Below the pieces are notes generated by a model. It was not told where the DNA came from, made no database searches, and worked only from the letters and a program-made list of their open reading frames with translations. From the NCBI RefSeq assembly GCF_006494375.1, contig NZ_VHIZ01000017.1, forward strand, positions 186,001 to 250,000: a stretch of 64,000 nucleotides of DNA, in the 5' to 3' direction. Source of the stretch: Pantoea anthophila (lineage in GTDB: Bacteria; Pseudomonadota; Gammaproteobacteria; Enterobacterales; Enterobacteriaceae). This document shows, piece by piece, positions 30,615-39,176 of this stretch. A program made the translations under genes and the position numbers. The first letter of the stretch is position 1; the number at the start of each line of letters is the position of its first letter.

Positions 30615-31394
30615 TTAGCCTAACCGGGCGCGGTAGCGCTCCGGCGTGGTGCCCGCCTGCTGCTGAAACATCACAATCAGCGCCGAGGCGGAACTGTATC
30701 CCAGCTCATGGGCGATACTCTGCACGCTTTCGCCCTGCTCCAGCAGCACGATGGCGCGCAGAAAGCGCAGCCGCTGCCGCCATTCACCAAACGTCATGTG
30801 AAGCTGCTGCTGGCAGCGCCGCGCCAGCGTCCGTTCGGTGGTAAAGACCCGCGCCGCCCAGCCTGCCAGGGTGGTGTTATCCCCCGGGCAGGCTTCAAGC
30901 GCATGGAGCACCGGCGCCAGAAATTTATCCTGAGAGGTGGGCAGATAACTCTCCTGCACCTCCGCCAGCAGCAGGCGATCGCGCAGTACCTCACACAGCC
31001 GCCACTGCGCTTCGGTTTCAGGCTGTTCAAGCTGTTGATCGGCAAAGGTATCCAGAATGGCGTGTGCAATCGCGTCGATTCGCATCAGGCAGGCCTGCTG
31101 CGGCAGACCAGCGCAAAGCGGGGCCGCCAGATTAAAGGTGCGGAACTGCGCCTGACGATGGTTATAACTGCTGTGCTGCTGCCCCGGGGGGATCCAGACC
31201 GGCATGTCAGCCGGGGTCAGCAGGCGTTCACCCTCTACCTGCATCTCCAGCACGTAACTTTTTACCAGAATCAGCTGGCCCCAGGCATGGGCATGCGGCA
31301 GATATTCCGTGCGGGCATTGGCCTGTTCATAGCGCATAAAGTAGCGCAGCTGTGAGACGTCGGCGGGCGGCTGGTAGGTCACTTTCAGAGTCAT
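30615..31394 (-). CDS. AraC-family regulator divergent from an EamA exporter
   Basis: This 259-residue regulator has an N-terminal cupin-type AraC_binding domain (about 20-110, with the [12 protein letters not shown] and WIPPGQQH strands). A C-terminal double helix-turn-helix spans about 160-258, ending in the [24 protein letters not shown] signature. It is divergently paired with the EamA transporter at 31491, an arrangement common for exporters controlled by their own AraC regulator. The inducer is unknown. The pair is not at this position in E. coli K-12, where pdxB is followed by flk. Confidence 0.82.
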   Translation of the reverse strand: MTLKVTYQPPADVSQLRYFMRYEQANARTEYLPHAHAWGQLILVKSYVLEMQVEGERLLTPADMPVWIPPGQQHSSYNHRQAQFRTFNLAAPLCAGLPQQACLMRIDAIAHAILDTFADQQLEQPETEAQWRLCEVLRDRLLLAEVQESYLPTSQDKFLAPVLHALEACPGDNTTLAGWAARVFTTERTLARRCQQQLHMTFGEWRQRLRFLRAIVLLEQGESVQSIAHELGYSSASALIVMFQQQAGTTPERYRARLG

Positions 31395-31396
31395 TC

Positions 31397-31452
31397 TGTC
31401 CGCTCTGTTAAAATTTTTGTCCGATATTAACTATCTGGATAAAACCGGACAA
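31397..31452. promoter_or_regulatory. Candidate AraC-type operator repeats
   Basis: TGTCCG occurs at 31397-31402 and 31418-31423, exactly 21 bp (two helical turns) apart. The inverse CGGACAA lies at 31446-31452. The cluster occupies the divergent spacer between the AraC gene and the exporter. Binding is inferred from spacing and position. Confidence 0.35.
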
Positions 31453-31490
31453 GCGTACACTGCGTCGCATTCTGATTCAGGAGAGTGCGT

Positions 31491-32390
31491 ATGTTTTTTC
31501 TCTATCCGCTCGGTGCGGTAATGATCTGGTCGATCAACGCGATCGTCAGCAAACTGTCGGCAAGCGCGATCGATCCGGCAGCCATCTCATTTTATCGCTG
31601 GCTGCTGGCGCTGCTGGTGCTGACGCCGTTTGTGCTGCCCGGTGTGTGGCGCGCCCGTCAGGCGATTAAGCCCCATCTCTGGCGGCTGGCGATACTCGGT
31701 CTGCTTGGCATGGTGCTCTACCAGAGCCTCGCCTATTACGCGGCGCACAGTGTCAGCGCCCTCTTCATGGGGATCATCGGCGCGCTGATCCCGCTGCTTA
31801 CCGTCCTGCTGAGCGTGGTGATCCTGCGTATTGCGCCGACATCCGGCATCCTGTTCGGCAGCATCCTCTCCTTTGGCGGTCTGGTGTGGCTGGTCAGTGA
31901 GGGCAACGTGATGCAGTTGCTGCATCACGGACTGGGAAAAGGGGAGCTGATGATGCTGGCGGCTTCCACCGCCTATGCCCTTTATGGCGTGCTGACTAAG
32001 CGCTGGGCGCTGCCGCTGCCCATCTGGCACAGCCTCTATGTGCAGATTCTGGCTGGTGTCCTGATGCTGCTGCCCGGCTTTCTGCTGGCACCTGATGTCT
32101 CGCTTGACCGGCATAACCTGCCGCTGGTGATGTTTGCTGGCCTGTTCGCCTCCCTTATCGCGCCATTTTTGTGGATCCACGGGGTACAGCGCCTCGGCGC
32201 GAGCACCACCAGCATCTTTATGAATCTGACGCCGCTGTTTACGGCACTTATCGCCGTGCTGTTTCTTCATGAGCAGCTGCACAGCTACCACTGGATCGGC
32301 GGGGGGCTGACGCTGGGCGGGGTGATCCTGGCGCAGCGACTGCGCACGCCCTTAACCCGGTGTAAATCGGTTAACCTGCGTGAGTTTTAA
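31491..32390 (+). CDS. EamA (drug/metabolite transporter) family permease
   Basis: This 299-residue integral membrane protein has about ten hydrophobic helices arranged as two EamA repeats. Proteins of this type usually export amino acids, purines or other metabolites. The substrate cannot be told from the sequence. The ATG at 31491 follows CAGGAGAG. It is divergent from the AraC gene, and its last 20 bp overlap the 3' end of the opposing tctE. Confidence 0.82.
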   Translation: MFFLYPLGAVMIWSINAIVSKLSASAIDPAAISFYRWLLALLVLTPFVLPGVWRARQAIKPHLWRLAILGLLGMVLYQSLAYYAAHSVSALFMGIIGALIPLLTVLLSVVILRIAPTSGILFGSILSFGGLVWLVSEGNVMQLLHHGLGKGELMMLAASTAYALYGVLTKRWALPLPIWHSLYVQILAGVLMLLPGFLLAPDVSLDRHNLPLVMFAGLFASLIAPFLWIHGVQRLGASTTSIFMNLTPLFTALIAVLFLHEQLHSYHWIGGGLTLGGVILAQRLRTPLTRCKSVNLREF

Positions 32391-33759
32391 ATAAGATGGT
32401 CACCCGCAGTCCGCCCAGGAGCGGACTGCGATCCAGGTGCATGGTTGCCCCATGCCAGGCACAGATATCCTGCACCAGTGCGAGACCGATACCGGCTCCC
32501 GGCTGGATACCGACATTGTCCAGCCGCTGAAATGGCTGTAACGCCTTCTGCTGCTCCGCCCCCTCAATGCCCGGCCCGCTATCCTCAATTTCAAGGCCCC
32601 CCACAATCACCCGCGCGGTGACAATGCCGTGACAGGGGGTATATTTAATCGCATTGTCCAGCAGGTTGGCGCACAGTTCGCCAATCAGCACGCCATCGCC
32701 CCTGACCAGACAGCTCTCTTCCCCTTCGAAACCCAGATCGATCTGCCGGATACGGGCCGCCATATAGCGGCTGAAACAGGCATCACGCACGACAGCCGCT
32801 AAATCAACCCGCGCCATCGGTTTATCCTCGCCATGACGCGCTTTGATACGGGCTAACTGTAACAGCCGATCGCTCAGAATAATGGTCTCATCCAGTGTAT
32901 GACGCATCCCGAGCAGACTCTCCTGCCAGGCTTCAGGACGCTCACTGCTGAGCGCGACGCTGACCTGCGTTTTGAGGATGGTCAGCGGTGTGCGCAGCTG
33001 ATGTGCCGCGTCAGCACTGAAACGATCCTGGCGCGCCAGCAGTCCCCGTAGTCGGGCAAGATAGCGGTTAAAGGCGATGATAAGCGGTTGCAGTTCTGAC
33101 CACGGCAAGGAGGGAAGAGGCGTTAATTCGCCACCGTCGCGCTGCAACACGATGCGCGACAGCCGCCGTAGCGGGCGCAAAACCCGACGCAGCATCAGGC
33201 TGGCCAGCAGCAGTGTCATCAGAACCAGTCCGCTCTGGCTGATCAGCGCAGTTTGCATTAACTGGCGGGCAAACTCCTGACGTGAGTTGATGGTTTCAGC
33301 CACCAGCACCAGCGCCATGCCATCCACTCCCGCTTCGCTCACCGGCTGCCATAATGCCGCAACGCGAATCCGATGCTGGTGATAGCGTCCATCATAAAAA
33401 TGCACCAGTGCGGGATAAGCGTTCGACATTTTGCTGGTGATGGGTATGGGCGGCAGATCGTTATAGCCCGATAACGTTTTTCCCTGCGGTGAAATCACCT
33501 GATAAAAGAGCTGATCGTTCATGTTACGTTCGAAGCTGTCGAGCACAACCCACGGCACATCAACCTCCAGATGCTGTTCCCGCACCACCAGCCGTTCTGC
33601 CACCGTTCGCGCCGACGCCAGCAGCGAACGGTCATAAGCCTGATTAGCGGCCGCCAGCCCGCTCTGATAGTGGGTATAGACTGAGAGCGCCCAGAGCAGT
33701 AAAAGTGGCAGGCCAAACCATGCCAGCAGCTCACCCCGTAGCGAATGAATCAGCCGCAT
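32371..33759 (-). CDS. tctE: Sensor histidine kinase TctE
   Basis: TctE is the membrane sensor of the TctDE two-component system that induces tricarboxylate uptake. The 462-residue protein has two membrane helices (near residues 12-30 and 165-190) around a periplasmic domain. A HisKA domain with AAHQLRTPLTILK (the phosphoaccepting His) follows. The HATPase domain has NLLDNAIKYTP and DSGPGIEG. Its start overlaps tctD by 10 nt and its stop overlaps the opposing EamA gene by 20 bp. Substrate sensing is assigned by homology to Salmonella TctE. Confidence 0.88.
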   Translation of the reverse strand: MRLIHSLRGELLAWFGLPLLLLWALSVYTHYQSGLAAANQAYDRSLLASARTVAERLVVREQHLEVDVPWVVLDSFERNMNDQLFYQVISPQGKTLSGYNDLPPIPITSKMSNAYPALVHFYDGRYHQHRIRVAALWQPVSEAGVDGMALVLVAETINSRQEFARQLMQTALISQSGLVLMTLLLASLMLRRVLRPLRRLSRIVLQRDGGELTPLPSLPWSELQPLIIAFNRYLARLRGLLARQDRFSADAAHQLRTPLTILKTQVSVALSSERPEAWQESLLGMRHTLDETIILSDRLLQLARIKARHGEDKPMARVDLAAVVRDACFSRYMAARIRQIDLGFEGEESCLVRGDGVLIGELCANLLDNAIKYTPCHGIVTARVIVGGLEIEDSGPGIEGAEQQKALQPFQRLDNVGIQPGAGIGLALVQDICAWHGATMHLDRSPLLGGLRVTILFKTHAG

Positions 33760-34421
33760 GAGAGCGTTTCCAGGCTGTAACCCAGCCCGCGCAGGGTCAC
33801 GATCGCCACGTTGCTGCCTGCCAGCTTTTTACGCACCCGATGTACATAGAGCTCGATACTCTCCGGGCTGGCTTCATCTGACAGGGTAAAGGTCTGCTCG
33901 TACAGTGACTGACGCGAAACCGGCCTGCCCTGCCGCTGCATGAGTGTCGTCAGGATGCTTGCTTCCCGCGGCGTCAGCGCCAGGGGTCTGTCTGCCAGCA
34001 GAAAATAGCCTTCGCCATCCAGCACCAGCTGACCCAGTGACTGGTTTTGCGATGTGTGACTCTGACTGCGTCGCAGCAGCGCCCGTAACCGCGCTTCGAG
34101 TTCATCCATTTCAAAGGGTTTCGTCAGGTAGTCATCTGCCCCCAGGTTCAGACCCCGTACACGATCGTCCAGCGCACTGCGTGCAGTCAGTAGCAATACC
34201 GGCACACTTTGTCCGCGTCGCCGCAACCGTGCCAGCACCTCCAGTCCATCCATGCGTGGCAGTGAAATATCGAGCACGACCAGTGCATAGGCTTCACATT
34301 GCAAAGCATGGTCGGCCGCCATTCCATCCGCGACCCGGTCGACGGCGAACCCTTTTTGGGTGAGAGCTTTTTCCAGCCAGCGTGCCAGGTCTTCCGTATC
34401 TTCAACCAGTAAGAGACGCAT
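33750..34421 (-). CDS. tctD: Response regulator TctD
   Basis: This 223-residue OmpR/PhoB-family response regulator has D51 as the phosphorylation site in the receiver domain (VVLDISLPRMDG) and K101 in the KPFEMDEL switch loop. The C-terminal winged helix spans about 125-220. It is close in sequence to Salmonella TctD and is divergent from tctCBA, its expected target. AGGATG precedes the ATG. Confidence 0.9.
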   Translation of the reverse strand: MRLLLVEDTEDLARWLEKALTQKGFAVDRVADGMAADHALQCEAYALVVLDISLPRMDGLEVLARLRRRGQSVPVLLLTARSALDDRVRGLNLGADDYLTKPFEMDELEARLRALLRRSQSHTSQNQSLGQLVLDGEGYFLLADRPLALTPREASILTTLMQRQGRPVSRQSLYEQTFTLSDEASPESIELYVHRVRKKLAGSNVAIVTLRGLGYSLETLSCG

Positions 34422-34449
34422 ATCACATCCTGCTATTAAATCCGCGCAC

Positions 34450-34471
34450 TGAAAGGTAAATGAAAGGTAAC
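34450..34471. promoter_or_regulatory. Tandem 11-bp repeats, candidate TctD site
   Basis: TGAAAGGTAA occurs at 34450-34459 and again at 34461-34470, a period of 11 bp. A looser TTCGGTAAC lies further right at about 34483. OmpR-family regulators bind head-to-tail repeats spaced by one helical turn, and this lies in the tctD/tctC divergent spacer. Confidence 0.5.
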
Positions 34472-34541
34472 TGTTTTAACAATTCGGTAACGCTGATGTT
34501 TCAGCGGCAATCACACTCTGGAAGAATGAATGGAGCATAAG

Positions 34542-35522
34542 ATGAAAAAAATCATCCATACCGCCCTTGCCACTACCCTGCTGTCGCTGATGGCAACCCC
34601 CCTCGTTGCCGCCGGGGAGCCCGGTCGCACCGAATGTATCGCGCCAGCTAAACCGGGTGGCGGGTTCGATCTCACCTGCAAGCTATTGCAGGTCTCTCTT
34701 CAGGAAACCGGACAAATTAAGACGCCGATGCGTGTCACCTACATGCCCGGCGGTGTCGGCGCGGTGGCCTACAACGCGATTATTGCCCAGCGGCCGGCTG
34801 AAGCGGGCACCGTTGTCGCCTTCTCTGGCGGCTCACTGCTGAACCTTTCACAGGGTAAGTTTGGTCGTTATACCGTGGACGACGTTAAGTGGCTGGCGGC
34901 AGTGGGTACCGATTACGGCATGGTGGCCGTTCGTGAGGATGCACCGTGGAAAACGTTAGGTGAGCTGATGACGGCGATGAAAGCCGATCCGACCAAAGTG
35001 GTGGTCGGTGCCGGTGCGTCAATAGGCAGTCAGGACTGGATGAAAACGGCGTTGCTGGCGCGCGAAGCGGGAATCGATCCACGCAAAATGCGTTATGTCG
35101 CCTTTGAAGGCGGCGGTGAGCCGGTAACCGCCCTGCTCGGAAACCATATTCAGGTGGTCTCAGGTGATATGAGTGAGATGGTGCCGCATCTGCAGGGCGG
35201 CAAAATGCGGGTGCTGGCCGTAATGTCCGATCAGCGTCTGCCGGGTCAGCTGGCCGGGGTACCCACGGCAAAAGAGCAGGGTTTCAATATCGTCTGGCCG
35301 ATTATTCGTGGCTATTACCTCGGTCCAAAAGTCAGTGATGCGGATTATCAGTGGTGGGAACAGGCCTTTAAAAAAATGGCTGAGACGCCGGAGTTCAAAA
35401 AGCAGCGTGATCTGCGCGGACTGTTCGAATTTAACCTGACAGGCCAGGCACTCGACAGCTACGTGAAGAAGCTGGTGGCGGATTACCGTGAGCAGGCCAA
35501 ATCCTTTGGTCTGGCCAAATAA
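34542..35522 (+). CDS. tctC: Tripartite tricarboxylate binding protein TctC
   Basis: TctC is the periplasmic substrate-binding subunit of the tripartite tricarboxylate transporter (citrate or related acids). The start at 34542 follows GGAG by 6 nt and gives 326 residues. A signal peptide ends near MATPLVAA at about residue 24. The Bug-type fold is supported by the CIAPAKPGGGFDLTCKL and YMPGGVGAVAYN segments. It is the first gene of tctCBA. In Salmonella TctC binds citrate, fluorocitrate and tricarballylate. The ligand here is inferred. Confidence 0.9.
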   Translation: MKKIIHTALATTLLSLMATPLVAAGEPGRTECIAPAKPGGGFDLTCKLLQVSLQETGQIKTPMRVTYMPGGVGAVAYNAIIAQRPAEAGTVVAFSGGSLLNLSQGKFGRYTVDDVKWLAAVGTDYGMVAVREDAPWKTLGELMTAMKADPTKVVVGAGASIGSQDWMKTALLAREAGIDPRKMRYVAFEGGGEPVTALLGNHIQVVSGDMSEMVPHLQGGKMRVLAVMSDQRLPGQLAGVPTAKEQGFNIVWPIIRGYYLGPKVSDADYQWWEQAFKKMAETPEFKKQRDLRGLFEFNLTGQALDSYVKKLVADYREQAKSFGLAK

Positions 35523-35534
35523 CGGGAGCAGATG

Positions 35535-35966
35535 ATGAGCGATCGCATTTTTGCCAGCCTGTGGCTGGCGCTCTGCCTTGGCGGCATGGTGATGGCCTGG
35601 CAGATTCAGAGTGAATACAGCTACGAACCCGTGGGGCCGCGTCCTTTCCCGATGGGGATCCTTGGCCTGATGGCCATCTGCGCCCTGCTGATGCTCTTTC
35701 GAAAACCGGACACCATTCAGTGGCCCGCAGCTGGCACGCTGAAACGACTGGTAGCGCTGGCGCTGATGATGATGCTCTATGGCTGGCTGTTTGAGACGCT
35801 GGGCTTTGCCATCTGCACGACGCTGCTGACCTTTGGCATCGGCCTGCTGTTTGGGGCGCGCTGGTGGGCCGCCGCGCTGGCCGGGCTGGTGATGGGCACC
35901 TCGCTGTTTTACGCATTTGACCGTCTGCTGGAAGTCACCCTTCCGGTCGGCAGCTGGCTGAGTTAA
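35535..35966 (+). CDS. tctB: Tripartite tricarboxylate transporter small membrane subunit TctB
   Basis: This 143-residue protein with four hydrophobic segments is the small membrane subunit of the TctABC transporter. It lies 12 nt after tctC. Two ATGs are in tandem at 35532 and 35535. The second is 6 nt from GGGAG and is preferred. Length and hydrophobic pattern agree with Salmonella TctB (144 residues). Confidence 0.88.
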   Translation: MSDRIFASLWLALCLGGMVMAWQIQSEYSYEPVGPRPFPMGILGLMAICALLMLFRKPDTIQWPAAGTLKRLVALALMMMLYGWLFETLGFAICTTLLTFGIGLLFGARWWAAALAGLVMGTSLFYAFDRLLEVTLPVGSWLS

Positions 35967-35976
35967 GGAGAGCATC

Positions 35977-37482
35977 ATGGATACCTGGTCCTTTTTAATG
36001 CAGGGCTTTGCCGTCGCCATGACGCCAGAGAATCTGCTGATCGCCCTGATCGGCTGCTTTATCGGCACCATTGTTGGCCTGCTGCCTGGCCTGGGGCCAA
36101 TCAATGGCGTAGCCATTCTGATGCCGCTGGCTTTTGCGCTGCACCTGCCGGCCGAGTCGGCGCTGATTCTGCTGGCCACGGTTTATATCGGCTGTGAGTA
36201 TGGCGGGCGCATCTCCTCCATTCTGCTCAACGTTCCGGGCGATGCCGGCGCAATCATGACCGCGCTGGATGGGTATCCGATGGCGCAGCAGGGCAAAGCG
36301 GGCGTCGCGCTCTCCATTTCGGCGGTCAGCTCGTTTGTTGGCTCTACGATTGCCATCGTCGGCATTATTCTCTTCGCCCCGCTGCTGGCCAGCTGGTCAC
36401 TGGCGTTTGGACCGGCAGAGTACTTTGCCCTGATGGTGTTTGCCATCGCCTGCCTGGGCAGCATGATGAGCCACAATCCGCTGAAATCTTTTCTTTCGGC
36501 GCTCATTGGCCTGGGCATGGCCACGGTCGGGGTGGATGCCAATACCGGCGTCTATCGCTTCACGTTTGACAGCGTTCATCTCTCTGACGGCATTCAGTTT
36601 GTGGTCGTTGTCATTGGTCTGTTCTCGGTCAGTGAAATTTTGCTGATGCTCGAGTCGACCAGTAGCGGCCAGAAAGCGGTGCGGGCAACCGGCCGCATGA
36701 TGTTCAACATGAAAGAGGCGGCGATGGCCACAGGCGCGACGCTACGCTCCTCTTTTCTGGGGTTCTTTGTCGGCGTTCTGCCTGGTGCCGGAGCGACCAT
36801 TGCCAGTGCTATCGCCTACATGACGGAGAAAAAAATCAGCGGCAGTGAGCAGTTCGGGAAAGGGGATATTCGCGGTGTGGCCGCACCGGAAGCGGCAAAC
36901 AATGCCTCAGCCTGTGGCTCCTTTATCCCGATGCTGACGCTGGGTATCCCCGGCTCCGGCACCACAGCGGTGATGGTCGGCGCTTTAACGCTCTATAACA
37001 TCACGCCAGGTCCGGCGATGTTTGTTGAGCAGCCAGATATCGTCTGGGGTCTGATCGCGGCACTGCTGATTGGCAACGTTATGCTGCTGGTGATGAACAT
37101 TCCGATGATCAATGTTTTCGCCCGGATGCTGAGCATTCCGCTCTGGTTCCTGGTGCCGGCCATTGCCGCCATCTCCGCGGTGGGCGTTTATGCCGTGCAC
37201 AGCACCACCTTCGATTTGCTCCTGATGGTCGGCCTGGGAATCTTTGGTTATATTCTGCGCAAGATGGACTTTCCGATGTCGCCGCTGATTCTGGGCTTTG
37301 TGCTGGGTGAGATGCTGGAGCAGAACCTGCGTCGTGCCCTCTCAATCAGTAACGGTAACCTGGTTATTCTGTGGGAAAGTCCTATCTGCAAAGTGCTGCT
37401 GGTGCTGGCGATTTCGGTGCTGATTCTGCCACCGATCTGGAAACGCTGGCGTCGCTATCGCCTCAGACTGGCTGAAGAGTAA
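35977..37482 (+). CDS. tctA: Tripartite tricarboxylate transporter large permease TctA
   Basis: TctA is the 501-residue main permease with about 12 membrane helices. It contains the repeated family motifs GLLPGLGPINGVAILMPL and GVLPGAGATIASAIAYMTEKK, which supply the substrate site in related proteins. An AAGGAG ribosome site lies just after the tctB stop. It completes the tctCBA operon, followed by an intrinsic terminator. Confidence 0.93.
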   Translation: MDTWSFLMQGFAVAMTPENLLIALIGCFIGTIVGLLPGLGPINGVAILMPLAFALHLPAESALILLATVYIGCEYGGRISSILLNVPGDAGAIMTALDGYPMAQQGKAGVALSISAVSSFVGSTIAIVGIILFAPLLASWSLAFGPAEYFALMVFAIACLGSMMSHNPLKSFLSALIGLGMATVGVDANTGVYRFTFDSVHLSDGIQFVVVVIGLFSVSEILLMLESTSSGQKAVRATGRMMFNMKEAAMATGATLRSSFLGFFVGVLPGAGATIASAIAYMTEKKISGSEQFGKGDIRGVAAPEAANNASACGSFIPMLTLGIPGSGTTAVMVGALTLYNITPGPAMFVEQPDIVWGLIAALLIGNVMLLVMNIPMINVFARMLSIPLWFLVPAIAAISAVGVYAVHSTTFDLLLMVGLGIFGYILRKMDFPMSPLILGFVLGEMLEQNLRRALSISNGNLVILWESPICKVLLVLAISVLILPPIWKRWRRYRLRLAEE

Positions 37483-37503
37483 ATCTCACGCTGAACTGTG
37501 CGT

Positions 37504-37530
37504 CCCCCGTGGGATTTCGCGGGGGCTTTT
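37504..37530 (+). terminator. Intrinsic terminator after tctCBA
   Basis: CCCCCGTG (37504-37511) and CGCGGGGG (37518-37525) pair with one G-T wobble around GGATTT and are followed by CTTTT. It ends the tct operon before flk. Confidence 0.65.
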
Positions 37531-37594
37531 GCTATCATGGCCTATTCTTTTTCCGGCGCACCCGACGCTGTTCTGTTTTCCCAAGGAATCCGCC

Positions 37595-38644
37595 ATGCAA
37601 CCTCTCAGCGGCCCCGGTGTGCCGGTCGGCGATCGTTCATCTCTTAATCCGCAAACCGGCGTAACACGTCACGGTTCTGTGGCGGGTGAACAGCCCCTCT
37701 CCCCGGCTCAGCGCACGACATTAGAACGCCTGATCGTGCGGATCTTATCGCTCAGCAATCTTAAGGCACCTGAACTCTGGGCGGGCGTCCGGCATGAGGT
37801 GGGCGTGAAGAGTGAGGCGGAGCTGCAGTCGCGTCACTTTCCGGCTGCGGAGCAGTATCTGAATGGTCGTCTGACTCAGGCGCAGAATGGCCATGCCACG
37901 CGTCAGTTGATGACTCAGCTCACAGAACTGCTGCCGAAGGGCAATAACCGTCAGGCGGTGAGTGACTTTATCCGCCAGCAGTTTGGTCAGACCGTTCTGA
38001 GCTCGCTGAGCCAGGACCAGCTGCGTCAGGTACTGACGATGCTGCAGAACGGGCAGATGGCGATCCCGCAGCCGCAGCAGAGCCGCGTCAGCGATCGGAC
38101 CCTGCTCCCGGCGGAGCATCAGACGCTCAATCAGCAGGTGGTCCGTCTGGCCGCCGCCACCGGAGAACCGACTGGCAAACTCTGGACGGCGGCGCTGAAA
38201 CTGGTCGGACTGACCAGCGGCGATCCCATCCCCTCGCGCCACTTCCCGCTGCTCACCCAGTATCTGCAGGTACGTCAGACGCTGAGTCAGCACAGCGCAC
38301 CCACCTTACAGCTGCTGGAAGCCTCGCTGAAACAGCCGCTGGATCAGCACGAGCGGCATAGCCTGGAGGAGTACAGCCAGCAGCGTTTTCAGGCCACACC
38401 GCAGACGGTGCTAACCGTGACGCAGACGCAGGATCTGCTGAACTTCCTGTTCAGCCGTCGCGCCGATCGTGCCGAGAAAGTTCACGAACAGCCGCTGGCC
38501 GCCAGTGAGATCAAACCGCAGCCGATCTGGTCGCCCTTTGTCACCTCGCTGCCGTCACCGCTGCAGCCCCTGGCGCAGCGTCCCCTGCTGGGTCTGTTTG
38601 TTGCGCTGGTGGTGATCACCCTTCTGCTCTGGCTGGTGCTTTAG
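37595..38644 (+). CDS. flk: Flagellar switch regulator Flk
   Basis: Flk is an inner-membrane protein, anchored by one C-terminal helix (about residues 327-348), that couples flagellar hook/ring completion to secretion switching in Salmonella. The protein has 349 residues against 331 in E. coli and is collinear through the LPAEHQTLNQQVVRLAAATGEP block. The ATG at 37595 follows AAGGAATCCGCC. A 22-residue upstream extension runs into the tct terminator and is rejected. The C-terminal anchor is preceded by a proline-rich linker. Confidence 0.88.
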   Translation: MQPLSGPGVPVGDRSSLNPQTGVTRHGSVAGEQPLSPAQRTTLERLIVRILSLSNLKAPELWAGVRHEVGVKSEAELQSRHFPAAEQYLNGRLTQAQNGHATRQLMTQLTELLPKGNNRQAVSDFIRQQFGQTVLSSLSQDQLRQVLTMLQNGQMAIPQPQQSRVSDRTLLPAEHQTLNQQVVRLAAATGEPTGKLWTAALKLVGLTSGDPIPSRHFPLLTQYLQVRQTLSQHSAPTLQLLEASLKQPLDQHERHSLEEYSQQRFQATPQTVLTVTQTQDLLNFLFSRRADRAEKVHEQPLAASEIKPQPIWSPFVTSLPSPLQPLAQRPLLGLFVALVVITLLLWLVL

Positions 38645-38645
38645 G

Positions 38646-39089
38646 TCAGCAGCCACAGGATGCATCGGGTGCGGTGACGGGCCATTCGCCCGGCGCCTCC
38701 CCCCAGGTCAGCGGATGACCTTCCCGTTTCCAGAAATCCAGCCCGCCAGTCAGCTCCTTCACCTGAAATCCCAGTTCCGCCAGCTTCAGAGCCGCTTTCG
38801 TCGAGCCGTTACAGCCGATGCCGTCGCAATAGGTAACATAAACGCGGTCGCGGTCGAGCGGCTCGCAGCTGGAAGCATTGATCTCACGGTGGGGAAAATT
38901 AATCGCGCCGCTGATATGGCCGGCGCGATAAGCCGCCGGTGCGCGCGCATCGATCACCTGAATGCCGGGCAGATTCCGGGCCAGATCCTCCGCCAGATCC
39001 CAGGCGTCTGTATAATAAGCGAGTTTTGCCTGCAGATAGTCGAGGCTTTGCTGCGGCGTGGCGGCGGGAAAATGTAATACAGATGACAT
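38646..39089 (-). CDS. Single-domain rhodanese-like protein
   Basis: This 147-residue protein has one rhodanese domain (about residues 25-130). The active loop is YCDGIGCNGSTKAA, where the first cysteine is in the usual catalytic position, and the substrate block is IQVIDARAPAAYRAGHISGAINFPH. The C-terminus ends SCGC, an unusual cysteine pair. It could transfer sulfur or act on other thiol substrates. The physiological role is unknown. The ATG at 39089 follows AGGAGAATCGCG. It is divergent from a MocR regulator, its likely controller, and ends 1 bp from the flk stop. Confidence 0.8.
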   Translation of the reverse strand: MSSVLHFPAATPQQSLDYLQAKLAYYTDAWDLAEDLARNLPGIQVIDARAPAAYRAGHISGAINFPHREINASSCEPLDRDRVYVTYCDGIGCNGSTKAALKLAELGFQVKELTGGLDFWKREGHPLTWGEAPGEWPVTAPDASCGC

Positions 39090-39176
39090 CGCGATTCTCC
39101 TGTTGAAGTGAGTGTGCAGTTTACGGCAGAGTGGACTGCCTGCTGATACCCATTTTGCGCCAGGAATAAGACCCAT

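Noticed and set aside
35160-36179. A 339-codon minus-strand frame opposite tctC, tctB and tctA.
   Set aside because: It overlaps three well-supported transporter genes and has no recognisable domain or ribosome site.
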